A stretch of DNA of 64,000 bases from the NCBI RefSeq assembly GCF_001747405.1, contig NZ_CP017305.1, forward strand, positions 824,001 through 888,000, read 5' to 3'. Origin of the DNA: Chlorobaculum limnaeum (GTDB lineage: Bacteria > Bacteroidota > Chlorobiia > Chlorobiales > Chlorobiaceae). The notes under the pieces are model-generated. The model saw only the letters and a program-made list of their open reading frames with translations. It made no database searches and was not told the DNA's origin. Positions 27,998-38,551 of the stretch are shown here, piece by piece. The translations under genes and the position numbers were made by a program. The first letter of the stretch is position 1, and each line of letters starts with the position of its first letter.

Positions 27998-28216
27998 ATG
28001 ATTACTAAAGAGTTGAAGGCGCAGGTATTGAGCCTTAATCCCATCGATAAAATCGGTCTGGTGGAGATGCTTCTCGAAAGCCTCGATAAGACCGATCCGG
28101 AAATCGAGGCGGCTTGGGTTGCGGAATCTGAACGCAGATATGCTGCTTACAAAAGAGGGGAAATTCAGGGATCGACGTTGGATGAGGTGAAAAAACGCAT
28201 TCGCTTATGCAGTTGA
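27998..28216 (+). CDS. Addiction-module antitoxin component (orphan)
   Basis: A 72-aa protein with the pattern of the small addiction-module antitoxin family (TIGR02574/Unstab_antitox): LKAQVLSLNPIDKIGLVEMLLESLDK, then EIEAAWVAESERRYAAYKRGEIQG, split here to the parts PIDKIGLVEMLLESL and WVAESERRYAAYKRGEI. Normally a RelE/ParE toxin gene follows or overlaps its stop. Here the next 15 bp run into the left end of an ISL3-family element and no toxin frame is seen, nor on the far side of the insertion. ATG 27998 is chosen; an in-frame leader upstream is unlike the family. Confidence 0.8.
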   Translation: MITKELKAQVLSLNPIDKIGLVEMLLESLDKTDPEIEAAWVAESERRYAAYKRGEIQGSTLDEVKKRIRLCS

Positions 28217-28223
28217 TAATATT

Positions 28224-28231
28224 ATAACTCT
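28224..28231. repeat. Left target-site duplication of the IS element
   Basis: ATAACTCT directly abuts the left inverted repeat and is repeated exactly at 29590-29597 after the right inverted repeat. Eight-base duplications are normal for ISL3-family elements. Confidence 0.9.
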
Positions 28232-29589
28232 GGTTCTTCGTAAGATTTAATGGTAACGCTCGTCAGCAATTACGTCAACCGGTAATAGCCATGTTGAGCT
28301 TTCCACAGTAAAACAAAATCCTTATGCGGTAGCTGTGAAAGCTGTGGAACCCACGGGCCGATGCTTTGTACAACTGGATCTTGCTGTTCAGACCTTCGGA
28401 AACTGCGTTGGTCATTTCGTGCTCGAAATAGTTCAGGATGTTGTCGAGATGCCGCTTCAGCAGCTCTTTGACCTTGATCATGGGTTTCAACGCTAACTGG
28501 TCAACGCGTTCAGACCAGTAATCGAAAAAGAAGCTTGCACTCTCTCGACAACCCAGCCGCCAGAACTCCCGAAACATGTTCTTCATCGACCAGGCTTTTC
28601 CGGTTTTCAGCTCACAGGCCATCAATTGATCAAAGCTTGTCCGCTGGCTTTCCGTCATGTTCTCCGGATTGCGCAGCCAGGTGAATTTCGAGCCAATCAG
28701 AGTCCTGTCCCCTGCATGATGAAGTTGACGGGACTCTTGGCGACGAACCGTGTCGACCGCCTCGTTCAGATATTTGCTGATATGGAAACGGTCATGCACA
28801 ATATCGGCCTGCGGCAGATGCTTTTTGGCAGCAATCGCGAAGGGTTTCCACATATCCATCGAGATCGATTTCACACCCTGGCGTTGCGATGCTTCAAAGC
28901 TGAGGAGTAGCGCTTCTGCTCCATCGGTCGTTCGGCTCTGGACCACCTCAAGTACCCGGCCACCTTTCAGGTCGTTCAGGATCGTCACATACTGATGGCC
29001 TGCCCGGAAGCTCTTTTCATCAAGACCAAGATGAGCAATCGCCTCCTTATTCCGGCGGCTCAGGCCTCGCTTAACTGCACGGTTCATGATCTCGTTGGTT
29101 GCATGCCAGTTCAATCGCAAGAGCCTCGATGCCGACTGAATGCTTGAACACTCCTGAAGCAACTCGACAGCAAGCGCTTCAAACTTCAGGGTGTAGCGCG
29201 AATAGCGCGTTGCCCACGGAACTTGAATTGTCTTGATCCTGTGCTCTTTGCACTCACACCGAGGCACCCTGGCTATCAGATGCGTCTCGTACTCCATGGT
29301 ATCCAGATGCCGCCACCGTTGTTCTGGCGCCAGGTCATAAATTCGTCCGGCCTTGCCGCATTCAGGGCATTCGACTTTGGGTCCGATATACTCCAGATGG
29401 ATTTCTATCCGGGGGCCGGACGTCGACAGCCGGACATCAGACACCTTCCATGTTTCTGGTAATCCTAATAACTGCTGGTAATGGGTAATGAGGCTCGGCA
29501 TACGTTGGGGTTAGTGTTTTGGCGTTCTTGGATAAATTACACCAAGCCACTCATTTTTACTACCAGCCCATTAAATTCTGCGAAGAGCC
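28232..29589. mobile_element. Complete ISL3-family insertion sequence (1358 bp)
   Basis: The element is bounded by imperfect 22-bp terminal inverted repeats at 28232-28253 and 29568-29589 (18 of 22 match: GGTTCTTCG... against GGCTCTTCG... on the reverse strand, both ending in TTTAATGG). It carries one complete transposase gene on the minus strand. Perfect 8-bp target duplications flank it, so insertion is recent in this lineage. It landed between the orphan antitoxin and the AT-rich membrane gene that starts at 29601, restoring to contiguous DNA if removed. Confidence 0.93.
28275..29501 (-). CDS. ISL3-family transposase
   Basis: A 408-aa transposase of the usual length for the family. The N-terminal zinc-finger-like Cys pairs (CPECGKAGRIYDL; then CECKEH) are followed by a helix-turn-helix region and the DDE catalytic core: Asp in LGLDEKSFRAG, Asp in VKSISMDMWKPF, and Glu in NAVSEGLNSKIQ near residue 374. 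The frame is intact with all catalytic residues, so the element is potentially active. Confidence 0.95.
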   Translation of the reverse strand: MPSLITHYQQLLGLPETWKVSDVRLSTSGPRIEIHLEYIGPKVECPECGKAGRIYDLAPEQRWRHLDTMEYETHLIARVPRCECKEHRIKTIQVPWATRYSRYTLKFEALAVELLQECSSIQSASRLLRLNWHATNEIMNRAVKRGLSRRNKEAIAHLGLDEKSFRAGHQYVTILNDLKGGRVLEVVQSRTTDGAEALLLSFEASQRQGVKSISMDMWKPFAIAAKKHLPQADIVHDRFHISKYLNEAVDTVRRQESRQLHHAGDRTLIGSKFTWLRNPENMTESQRTSFDQLMACELKTGKAWSMKNMFREFWRLGCRESASFFFDYWSERVDQLALKPMIKVKELLKRHLDNILNYFEHEMTNAVSEGLNSKIQLYKASARGFHSFHSYRIRILFYCGKLNMAITG

Positions 29590-29597
29590 ATAACTCT
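29590..29597. repeat. Right target-site duplication of the IS element
   Basis: ATAACTCT, identical to 28224-28231, immediately outside the right inverted repeat and 3 bp before the next gene's start codon. Confidence 0.9.
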
Positions 29598-29600
29598 TAT

Positions 29601-30581
29601 ATGATGATGAGAAAATGTATAAAATACATCCTGATTGTTATTTTAATTATCTTGATTGCTTTGAGTTTAATGCCATTTTTTATAATGTTCTTGTCTTATG
29701 TTTTTCGATTTTATGGTATTGAGTTTCCGCTTTTTCACTCTATTGTGATATTTAGGGGCTGGACCTGCTCGCTAACTGAAGCCTTCGAAAGAAGTGATAT
29801 GATAGATTTGTTATCCGCAATAGGGACTATAGGAGCTGTTATTGTTGCTATCTTTAAGGATTCGTTTGTTAAGTGGTATAAGAGGCCGAAATTAAATGTT
29901 TCGATTGATGATAATAAAGACGATAGTCCTTGCTATAGAAATGTTCCACAATTTTATGCAGGTCGACGTGATAGTATTTGTAATTCTTTCTTTTTAAGAA
30001 TAAGGGTTAGGAATAAAGGGCTAAGCGTAGCTGAGAATGTTCAGGTTTTTGCAAAGCAAATTAACACTTATTCCTGTGATGGCAGTAAGGAAAAATCAGT
30101 AGATTACTTGGCCATGGATATGGTGTGGGCAAATTCAGGGGATGATTTCTTTCCAAGAATATACCCTGATTCGGAGCGTTATTGTGATATTGCATTAATT
30201 CTTGACCCTGATATAAGGGGTTTTGATAGACGTTATTATTATCATCAGCAATGGTCTGGAAAGTATGAGGAAAAAGAGCCAGCTCTATGCATTCAGGTTC
30301 GCTATCCTTTAGGAAGTGGCGATCATATTAAAGGTCCTGGGAGGTATGGCTTACATGTCGTTGTTTCAGGTAAAGACGTGGAGCCTATCAATAAAGAAAT
30401 TATAATTGATACGTGCGATTTTAAATCTTGGCCTAATCTAGTTAAGAACGCAAAAGAAGAAGAAAAAGAAATAAAAGGAAAGGTTAAATTTTGTGTTTAT
30501 CAAAATTGGTGGCATAAAAATGTTAGAAGGGTAAAAGAGCTGATTAGTAAGGCGCCCTTCAAAATGCAGAGTTGTGATTAG
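29601..30581 (+). CDS. Unrecognised AT-rich membrane-anchored protein
   Basis: A 326-aa protein with a strongly hydrophobic N-terminus (residues about 7-35) and a second probable membrane helix at about 70-90 (LLSAIGTIGAVIVAIF), then a soluble domain of about 230 residues. The soluble part has a beta-sandwich feel (FFLRIRVRNKGLSVAENVQV), as in proteins with an Ig-like accessory domain, and a charged C-terminal tail. I recognise no family. The start at 29601 (first of three ATG codons) excludes the IS end that would be translated from further upstream. Its promoter region is separated from it by the IS, so expression may now depend on the element. Confidence 0.72.
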   Translation: MMMRKCIKYILIVILIILIALSLMPFFIMFLSYVFRFYGIEFPLFHSIVIFRGWTCSLTEAFERSDMIDLLSAIGTIGAVIVAIFKDSFVKWYKRPKLNVSIDDNKDDSPCYRNVPQFYAGRRDSICNSFFLRIRVRNKGLSVAENVQVFAKQINTYSCDGSKEKSVDYLAMDMVWANSGDDFFPRIYPDSERYCDIALILDPDIRGFDRRYYYHQQWSGKYEEKEPALCIQVRYPLGSGDHIKGPGRYGLHVVVSGKDVEPINKEIIIDTCDFKSWPNLVKNAKEEEKEIKGKVKFCVYQNWWHKNVRRVKELISKAPFKMQSCD

Positions 30582-30619
30582 ATATTTTCTCGGTTCGGAT
30601 GTTGCTAAACAAGATCAAA

Positions 30620-30654
30620 AAAAGCCCCGGCACTTCATCCGCGCCGGGGCTTTT
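30620..30654. terminator. Bidirectional terminator between the AT-rich gene and lysS
   Basis: A 12-bp perfect stem (AAAAGCCCCGGC with GCCGGGGCTTTT) with A-run on one side and T-run on the other, 38 bp past the plus-strand stop and 25 bp past the lysS stop on the minus strand. It serves both convergent genes. Confidence 0.9.
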
Positions 30655-30679
30655 GCATTTCATCTCGTCAATCCGTCCG

Positions 30680-32215
<1,536 letters not shown>

Positions 32216-32266
32216 GCTGATGGTCTGAAGTGATAAAAATAAAACGGGTTATGAGAATGCGGAGGT

Positions 32267-33199
32267 TCAGGCCGAGATCATGGTTTTGATCCAGATCGAC
32301 GGCAGGGTGCTCAGTTTCTGGTAAAACGAACGGTAGGCGCGGCGGGTGAAGACGTCGTAACCGTTCTCTTCGATCGCCAGAAGGATGTCGCTGTAGTTGC
32401 GGCTGCTGATGCCGACGGCCAGGCGGCTGTTCTTTTCGAGCATCGGAATGCCGAGGTCAGCCGATGCGTAATAACCGCGAGCGCGTTCGATCTGGAACTT
32501 CATGAGATCGACGAATTTGCCGTTCATCGTGCGGCTCATGAACTCTTCGCGGCTGTAGTCGAAGCGCCGTAAATCTTCGAGCGGCAAATAGATGCGGTTG
32601 CGGTCGATGTCCTCACCGATGTCGCGCAGAATGTTGGTCAGCTGCATGGCGATGCCGAGGTCGATGGCGTGTTGCAGGGCCCTCTTGTTGCTGTAGCCGA
32701 AGATTTCGACCGTCATCAGCCCCACTACTGAAGCGACCTTGTAGCAGTAAACGTAGAGTTCGTCGAAGGTCTCGAAGGTCTTGAAGTCGATGTCCATCGC
32801 AACGCCATCGATCAGGTCGAGCGGCAGTTCGATGGGGATCGAGTAGTTGCACAGGGTATCCTGCCACGCCATGAGGATCGGGTCGTTGCTCGGATTGCCG
32901 TCGTAGCAGGCGTGGAGGCGCACCTTCCAGTCCTCGATGGAATCGTTGATCGCCTGGCGCGTCAACTGGCCGTTGCTGAGCTTGTCCTGCGCAAGATCGA
33001 CCAGATCGTCCACCGTGCGCAACAGCGCGTACATGGCGAAGATCGGATTCTGCTGGCGTTTGGGCAGGAATTTGGTGGCGAGGTAAAAGGTCTTGGCGTG
33101 GTGCCGGGCAATCTGTCGGCAGTATTCGTAGGCGTTCGGGAGCGACAGCTTTTGGCCTGCATCGTGAAGCACCGTCTGTCCGTTGTAGCTGTAGTTCAT
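32267..33199 (-). CDS. crtB: Phytoene synthase
   Basis: A 310-aa squalene/phytoene-synthase family enzyme that joins two geranylgeranyl diphosphates to phytoene, the first carotenoid step. The two aspartate-rich motifs are LRTVDDLVDLAQDK near residue 62 (DDLVD) and NILRDIGEDIDRNRIYLPLED near residue 190 (DIGED). With crtQ at the left edge this gives two carotenoid genes in the window; carotenoids are chlorosome and reaction-centre pigments in this group. Divergent from hflX; lysS lies 51 bp downstream on the same strand. Confidence 0.95.
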   Translation of the reverse strand: MNYSYNGQTVLHDAGQKLSLPNAYEYCRQIARHHAKTFYLATKFLPKRQQNPIFAMYALLRTVDDLVDLAQDKLSNGQLTRQAINDSIEDWKVRLHACYDGNPSNDPILMAWQDTLCNYSIPIELPLDLIDGVAMDIDFKTFETFDELYVYCYKVASVVGLMTVEIFGYSNKRALQHAIDLGIAMQLTNILRDIGEDIDRNRIYLPLEDLRRFDYSREEFMSRTMNGKFVDLMKFQIERARGYYASADLGIPMLEKNSRLAVGISSRNYSDILLAIEENGYDVFTRRAYRSFYQKLSTLPSIWIKTMISA

Positions 33200-33395
33200 G
33201 AAACTCTTACCGCTGGTTTTGCCTGTCTGTTAGCCGGGGCGCCATTCGCCTTGAGGGTAAAACGGCCTGATTTTTGTTTCTGCCAGCTCGTTTTTACGTG
33301 CCGGAGCGGCAAAAAAATGTAACTTTCTGTGGCCGGAATGCGTTATGAGGAACGTGACGGCAAAATAAAATAATGGCTCTAATATCGCAACAGCA

Positions 33396-34766
33396 ATGAG
33401 CTTCGCCGTTATCGCCGGTCACGCGGAGCTGTTGTTTCAGAATTCATTCCAGACCATCCATTTGACGACCATTCCATCACCGGAACCCCGCGAGCGCGCC
33501 GTACTTGTCGGCATCACCTCCACGCCTGACATTCCCCGGCACCTTGTCGAAGAGTATCTCGACGAGCTGAAGTTTCTTGCCGACACGGCGGGAGCCGACG
33601 TTATCACCACCATCATCCAGGAAAAAAAGCAGCCCGATCCGGCCACCTGCATCGGCAGCGGCAAGGCTGAAGACCTGGCCGGACTCATTGAGGAGGAGAA
33701 GATCGACATCGTCATCTTTGACGACGACCTCACGCCCGTGCAGGCCAGGAACCTCGAACGCATTCTCAAGTGCAAGGTGATCGACCGAACCGGCCTCATC
33801 CTGCAAATCTTCGCCATCCGGGCCAAATCTGCGCAGGCCAAAATGCAGGTCGAGCTGGCGCAGCTCGAATATCTTCTGCCGCGCCTCTCCGGCGCATGGA
33901 CGCACCTGTCGAAGCAGAAGGGTGGCATCGGCACCAAAGGCCCTGGCGAAACGCAGATCGAGACCGACCGCCGACTCGTGCGCAACCGCATCGCCGCGCT
34001 CAAGAAGAAGCTTCGCGCCGTCTCGCTCCAGCACGACACGCAGACCCGTGGCCGCGCGACCGTGCCGCGCGTGGCGCTGGTGGGCTACACCAACGCGGGC
34101 AAATCGACGCTGATGAACGCCCTCTGCCCCGAGGCGGGAGCCTACGCCGAGAACCGCCTCTTCGCGACGCTCGACACCAAAACCCGGCGGCTCGAACTCA
34201 GGATCAACAAGCTGGTGCTGCTCTCCGACACGGTCGGTTTCATCCGCAAGCTGCCGCACACCCTGGTCGAGAGCTTCAAATCCACGCTCGACGAGGTGTT
34301 GCAGGCGGACTTCCTTCTGCACGTCATCGACGTAAGCCATCCGGCCTTCGAGGAGCAGATGCAGGTGGTGCGCGAGACGCTCAAGGAGATCGGTGTCAAG
34401 CACGAACACATGATCGAGGTGTTCAACAAGATCGATGCGCTCAGCGACCCGTCGGTGCTTACCGGTCTGCAAGGCAAGTATCCCGACGCGGTCTTCATCT
34501 CCGCCGCGCGCGGCCTGAACCTCACGGCGCTGAAGGAGAGCATCGCCAACCACGTCGCCCGCGACTACAAGACCCGCAAGGTGCGGACGCACGTCTCGAA
34601 CTACAAGCTGATCGGCTACCTCTACGACCACGCCGAGGTGATCGACAAGAAGCACATCGACGAGGAGGTGCAGCTCACCATCCGGGTACATCGCAACAAC
34701 ATCAAGCAGATCGACGCCCTGCTCAAGGCGTCGGCACCGAAGCGCCATGCCACTTCAGATATTTAA
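33396..34766 (+). CDS. hflX: GTPase HflX
   Basis: A 456-aa ribosome-associated GTPase that splits stalled ribosomes. The N-terminal HflX domain (PEPRERAVLVGI and GSGKAEDLAG) leads to GGIGTKGPGETQIETDRR, an HflX hallmark, and to the G domain with G1 VALVGYTNAGKSTL, G3 LSDTVGFI and G4 NKID. The gene overlaps ybeY by 20 bp, so both ribosome-quality factors share an operon. The start is uncertain; ATG 33396 leaves an N-terminal leader of about 30 residues ahead of the conserved part. Confidence 0.95.
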   Translation: MSFAVIAGHAELLFQNSFQTIHLTTIPSPEPRERAVLVGITSTPDIPRHLVEEYLDELKFLADTAGADVITTIIQEKKQPDPATCIGSGKAEDLAGLIEEEKIDIVIFDDDLTPVQARNLERILKCKVIDRTGLILQIFAIRAKSAQAKMQVELAQLEYLLPRLSGAWTHLSKQKGGIGTKGPGETQIETDRRLVRNRIAALKKKLRAVSLQHDTQTRGRATVPRVALVGYTNAGKSTLMNALCPEAGAYAENRLFATLDTKTRRLELRINKLVLLSDTVGFIRKLPHTLVESFKSTLDEVLQADFLLHVIDVSHPAFEEQMQVVRETLKEIGVKHEHMIEVFNKIDALSDPSVLTGLQGKYPDAVFISAARGLNLTALKESIANHVARDYKTRKVRTHVSNYKLIGYLYDHAEVIDKKHIDEEVQLTIRVHRNNIKQIDALLKASAPKRHATSDI

Positions 34767-35160
34767 CACGACCCGGCGTAACATCGACGAGGCGCGTCTC
34801 GCCGAAGCCGTCCGGCTCGTGGTCAGCGAGGAGGGCGGCTCGGTCGGCTCTATCGAGGCGATCTACTGCGGCAACAAAATGATTCGCCGCATCAACCGCG
34901 ACTTCCTCGGCCACGACTACGCAACCGACACCATCACCTTCGGCTACAACGAAAGCGGGGAGGTCGAAGGCGAATTCTACATCTCGCTCGACGTGATCGA
35001 CTCCAACGCCAAATGCTTCGGCGCAACCTTCGACGACGAACTCCTCCGCGTAACGATCCACTCCGCCCTGCATCTGATGGGCCACGACGACGAGACTCCT
35101 GAGCTGCGAGCCGCAATGAGCAGGCGGGAGGATCGGTATATGGAGCAGCTCAGACACTGA
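34747..35160 (+). CDS. ybeY: Endoribonuclease / rRNA maturation factor YbeY
   Basis: A 137-aa metal-dependent protein of the UPF0054/YbeY family, involved in 16S rRNA 3' processing and ribosome quality control. The conserved LGHDYATDTITFGY and HSALHLMGHDDET blocks are present. The usual H-x3-H-x5-H zinc motif reads H-x3-H-x3-H-x-D here: the third His position is Asp, and the preceding Tyr is His. Variants of this site without the third His are also typical of the related Bacteroidetes, so it is probably a clade feature. Overlaps hflX by 20 bp. Confidence 0.94.
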   Translation: MPLQIFNTTRRNIDEARLAEAVRLVVSEEGGSVGSIEAIYCGNKMIRRINRDFLGHDYATDTITFGYNESGEVEGEFYISLDVIDSNAKCFGATFDDELLRVTIHSALHLMGHDDETPELRAAMSRREDRYMEQLRH

Positions 35161-35316
35161 GTTACCTTAGCCCTTCGACACATGATCTTTGCATCGGGGA
35201 TGGATTTTTTTACTAAATTATCCCCATAAATCCCTGCATCGAAGTTCCCTGCGCCGTTCAGCTTTTTGTTGACGGCGAGTGCACGGGGCAAGTGCAAACG
35301 AAAAACCACCACCACC

Positions 35317-36051
35317 ATGAATCTCATTATCAACGACAAACCGGCCCAGTCGAGCGTCGGCCAGACGATCGGCAAGGCCGCGAGGCTCAATCACAGCCAC
35401 GTCGGCTATGTCTGCGGCGGCCACGGCCTTTGCCAGGCTTGCTACATCACCGTTCAGGAGGGAGCTGACTGCCTCGCTCCGCTTACCGACGTCGAGAAGG
35501 CGTTCCTCTCGCCGCGTCAGATCGCCGCTGGTGGCCGCATGGCTTGCCAGGCGACCATCGCTACCGAGGGTACGGTCAAGGTTCTCTCCCGTCCCGAAGA
35601 GGTGCGCCGCATCGTTTTCAGCAATCCGTTTGGCCTCATCGCTTATGCCGCCGACATGGGCAAGGACACCGCGCAGCAGATCGTTCCGGGCGTGCAGAAC
35701 CTCATCGGTCGCATCCAGCGCGGCGAAATGGGCGGCAAGGAGGCTCTCGGCGACATGATGGAGTCCATCCAGGGCGCTGCCGGGCTGGTCGTCGAGGCGA
35801 TTCAGCAAGGGCCGATGGCGCTGCCGATTCCCTTCAAGGATCAGATCGCGGACGTGATCTCCAAGCTTCCGCTGCCCGCTATTTCGCTCCCGCAGATTCA
35901 GCTTCCGCAACTGCCCTCGATTTCGTTGCCGCAGTTGCCCTTCTCGCTGCCGCAGCTTCCTTTTTCGCTCCCGTTCCTGCCGCAGCAGAGCCAGGCTCCG
36001 GCGGCGCTCGAAAAGGTGACGATCACCGTGCAGCCTCCGGCAAAGCCGTAA
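35317..36051 (+). CDS. Chlorosome envelope [2Fe-2S] protein of the CsmI/CsmJ/CsmX type
   Basis: A 244-aa protein that opens with an adrenodoxin/plant-type ferredoxin domain of about 90 residues. Four cluster Cys are readable: YVCGGHGLCQACYIT, then GGRMACQATI. The rest has an amphipathic part (about 90-175) and a Pro/Leu/Phe-rich tail built of repeats such as LPQLPFSLPQLPFSLP. This layout is that of CsmI, CsmJ and CsmX in green sulfur bacteria, thought to shuttle electrons or quench excitation at the chlorosome envelope. I cannot tell which of the three it is. ATG 35317 starts the ferredoxin fold cleanly. A terminator follows. Confidence 0.92.
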   Translation: MNLIINDKPAQSSVGQTIGKAARLNHSHVGYVCGGHGLCQACYITVQEGADCLAPLTDVEKAFLSPRQIAAGGRMACQATIATEGTVKVLSRPEEVRRIVFSNPFGLIAYAADMGKDTAQQIVPGVQNLIGRIQRGEMGGKEALGDMMESIQGAAGLVVEAIQQGPMALPIPFKDQIADVISKLPLPAISLPQIQLPQLPSISLPQLPFSLPQLPFSLPFLPQQSQAPAALEKVTITVQPPAKP

Positions 36052-36092
36052 GCTCTTCTTTTTCGAGCAGATAATTCCGGCTTTATGCGCTT

Positions 36093-36122
36093 TCCCCCGG
36101 TGTTTTGTCCGGGGGATTTTTT
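36093..36122 (+). terminator. Terminator after the chlorosome protein
   Basis: An 8-bp perfect stem, TCCCCCGG and CCGGGGGA, with an 8-nt loop and a seven-T run, 42 bp after the stop. Confidence 0.88.
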
Positions 36123-36238
36123 TGTGAACCCCGCCTTTTAGCGCGCTTTGGAATTTGCTCCGGCGCGTCTTTTTTCCAGTTACAGCCGTCATGGATGCGT
36201 TGCATTTTTCCAACAAACCGTTTGCTCGTTTCTTTTTA

Positions 36239-36258
36239 TTAGATTATATTTTGTCTAA
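36239..36258. promoter_or_regulatory. TTAGA/TCTAA inverted repeat in an AT-rich promoter region
   Basis: TTAGA and TCTAA flank a 10-bp spacer in an AT-rich stretch about 165 bp ahead of the riboswitch-like leader of the first TonB receptor. A related TGTCTAAT string occurs at about 46412-46419 upstream of exbB. It could be a site for an iron-type repressor or promoter DNA; the assignment is weak. Confidence 0.3.
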
Positions 36259-36423
36259 ATAAAATTAACGGGTCTGATACATGTTTTCATGAGTGGGCGG
36301 AGTTCTGACATAGAGCCTCATATCCTTAGCGAGATTATGAGCTGCATTGCCGAGATAGCCTATGGGGAGGTGGTGGTTACCATCCACGACACCAGGGTCG
36401 TTCAGGTGGAGAGGCGTGAGAAG

Positions 36424-36540
36424 CGAAGGTTCGATGCAGTTCCGGCTGGAAAATGCGCTGTTCGCGAAAACCGTGATCGTGACCGGTTGTAAGGGCGATG
36501 ATCGGGGGCGTTGAACCGCAAGTCTGAAAGCCACTGATGG
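36424..36540 (+). ncRNA. Cobalamin-riboswitch-like leader
   Basis: The 563-bp gap between the chlorosome protein and the TonB receptor holds no gene, but its middle resembles a cobalamin aptamer. GGTTCGATGC...GGAAAA at 36429-36453 is followed by a GCG-loop-CGCG hairpin, then GTGACCGGTTGTAA (36480-36492), like the CCGCaACxGTxA core, and AAGTCTGAAAGCC (36520-36532), which matches the first 13 positions of the B12 box (AGYCMGgAgaCC) only in part. The receptor starts 74 bp later. The match is by eye and imperfect; a covariance search is needed. Confidence 0.5.
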
Positions 36541-36613
36541 TTACACGGGTCGCGGCAGTGTGGCGACTTGATGTTCTGTGGGCGTTTTATTATTTAAAAT
36601 AAATCTAAATAGC

Positions 36614-38533
36614 ATGGGGTTTACGTACAGGCGTCTGCCGGGGAGAAAAGAGGTTGGCGTTTTTGCGCTTCTGCTTTCTGCCGGAGTTCCCGTTCAGGCT
36701 GAAGAGAAAAGTTCGTTCACGCTCGATGAAACGGTCGTGACGGCCACGCTTAGCGAAATGGAGGTCGGCAAGGTTTCTGCGGCTGTCGAAGTGATTACCG
36801 CGCGGGAGATTGCTGAAATGGGCGCGGAAACCCTGCATCAGATTCTTGCCGAGGCGCAGAGCGTTACGCTCGAACCGACCAGCGGGCGCCAGAGTACCGT
36901 GCGGCTGAGAGGGCTTGGTAGCGGCTCGGTGCTGGTGCTGCTGGATGGCGTACGGCTGCCGTCAGGGTTTCAGGACAAGGTCGATCTGGTCGAAATTCCC
37001 GCAGGTCTCATCGAGCGTATCGAGATCGTCCGCGGGCCGGGTTCGGCGCTTTACGGCAGCGATGCCATTGGTGGCGTCATCAATGTCATAACGAAAAAGC
37101 CTTCAGGGAAGCCGGCGGCGTGGTTTGGCTCCCGATACGGCCAGAGCCGCCATGGTCAGGCCGAAGAGGCTGTGTTCGATGCCGGGGCCAGTGGTACGGC
37201 CGGCTCGCTCGGCTATGTCGTTGCAGGTTCGTTTTCTGACAAGGGGCGCTTCGATTTCGATGCTTCAGATATGCAGACCGATGGTGACGACATGCGTGTG
37301 GCGTCGGGAGCAGCGAGCCTTCTCTGGCAGGCTGGCGAGCGGACGACTGTCAGCCTTGGCGCGATCTATGCGGAGGTCGAGCGCGAAGGGCTTCGCGCGA
37401 AGAACAAAAGGGAGAATGACTGGAACAACGGTTCCGACCGGTTTACCGGTAATGTCGAGCTGCGGCATGAGCTTGCCGATGATTCCTCCCTGCTCTTCCG
37501 CCTTTCCCGTTCGGAGTATGACTGGGGGTTGAAGCTGACGCCGAAGGATGGCTCGGCTTCGGAGCAGCATGAGGTAAAGCAGGTTTCGACGCAGTACGAT
37601 GGACGCTGGCGCCTCGGCGTTGCCGGTGGCCATGTCGTGACTACCGGCGTGGAGTACCGCGCCGAGGAGCGCGTCGATGATACCGTCGAGAGCGATGCCC
37701 AGAACTTCGCCGTGTTCGTTCAGGACGAAATTTCGGTCACCGAAAAGCTTCAGGCGATTGTCGGTCTGCGTTATGACGAACACTCCGGTTTCGGCTCGGT
37801 GCTGAGTCCGCGAATCAACCTTGCCTGGCGGCTGAACGAGCGGCTGCGCCTGCGGGCCGCTTATGGCGAAGGGTTCCGCGCGCCGACGGCGTTTGAGTTG
37901 TACTCCGGTTCACCCTACACCGTCAACCGGATTCTGTTGCCGAATCCGGAGCTCGAACCGCAACAATCCAGAAGTTGGGAGCTTGGCGCAGATTATGCGA
38001 ACGGAGGGTTTTCCCTTGGTCTGACGGCCTTCAGGAACGACCTCAGGGATATGATTGCCGAGGTCTATACAGGGAAGGATCAGGGAAAGATACGGATCAA
38101 CAGGATGGAGAATATTTCAGATGCCATGACGCAGGGATTCGAGCTGTCCGCTTCGTGGAGGCTTGGCGGTGGATTCGAGCTGTCCGACGAGTTCACGCTG
38201 CTCGACAGCGAGGACAAAGCGAGCGGAGAGGAGCTGCTTCATGTGCCGGATATGGCCAACGTGCTGCAACTTGCCTGGCGCGGTAAAGCGGCGGGTATGA
38301 CCGCGAAGCTCCGGCTGGTCACGACCGGGAGCCGGTCGATTGGCGGCGGAACCAGAAGCACGGGCTACTCAATGGTCAATCTCTATGCGTCGAAGGCGTT
38401 GACCTCCAGTGTCACCCTCTATGCGGGTGCGGACAATCTGTTCGATACAAAGGTGGAAAGCGCTTATGGCAATGTGTACGGGCCGGGCAGTTCCGGTACG
38501 CTCTATTATGGCGGTATCGGACTGAAGATCTGA
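36614..38533 (+). CDS. TonB-dependent outer-membrane receptor (BtuB/CirA-like)
   Basis: A 639-aa outer-membrane receptor. After a signal peptide (to about VPVQA), the TonB box region [12 protein letters not shown] leads to the plug domain ([37 protein letters not shown]) and the 22-strand barrel, ending in an aromatic-terminal strand (YYGGIGLKI). BtuB-like features and the cobalamin-riboswitch-like leader suggest a corrinoid ligand, but haem or siderophore is possible. It is followed 15 bp later by a cytochrome c gene. I start at ATG 36614; the longer in-frame extension adds nothing typical. Confidence 0.9.
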   Translation: MGFTYRRLPGRKEVGVFALLLSAGVPVQAEEKSSFTLDETVVTATLSEMEVGKVSAAVEVITAREIAEMGAETLHQILAEAQSVTLEPTSGRQSTVRLRGLGSGSVLVLLDGVRLPSGFQDKVDLVEIPAGLIERIEIVRGPGSALYGSDAIGGVINVITKKPSGKPAAWFGSRYGQSRHGQAEEAVFDAGASGTAGSLGYVVAGSFSDKGRFDFDASDMQTDGDDMRVASGAASLLWQAGERTTVSLGAIYAEVEREGLRAKNKRENDWNNGSDRFTGNVELRHELADDSSLLFRLSRSEYDWGLKLTPKDGSASEQHEVKQVSTQYDGRWRLGVAGGHVVTTGVEYRAEERVDDTVESDAQNFAVFVQDEISVTEKLQAIVGLRYDEHSGFGSVLSPRINLAWRLNERLRLRAAYGEGFRAPTAFELYSGSPYTVNRILLPNPELEPQQSRSWELGADYANGGFSLGLTAFRNDLRDMIAEVYTGKDQGKIRINRMENISDAMTQGFELSASWRLGGGFELSDEFTLLDSEDKASGEELLHVPDMANVLQLAWRGKAAGMTAKLRLVTTGSRSIGGGTRSTGYSMVNLYASKALTSSVTLYAGADNLFDTKVESAYGNVYGPGSSGTLYYGGIGLKI

Positions 38534-38551
38534 AAACGGCATGGAGGTATG

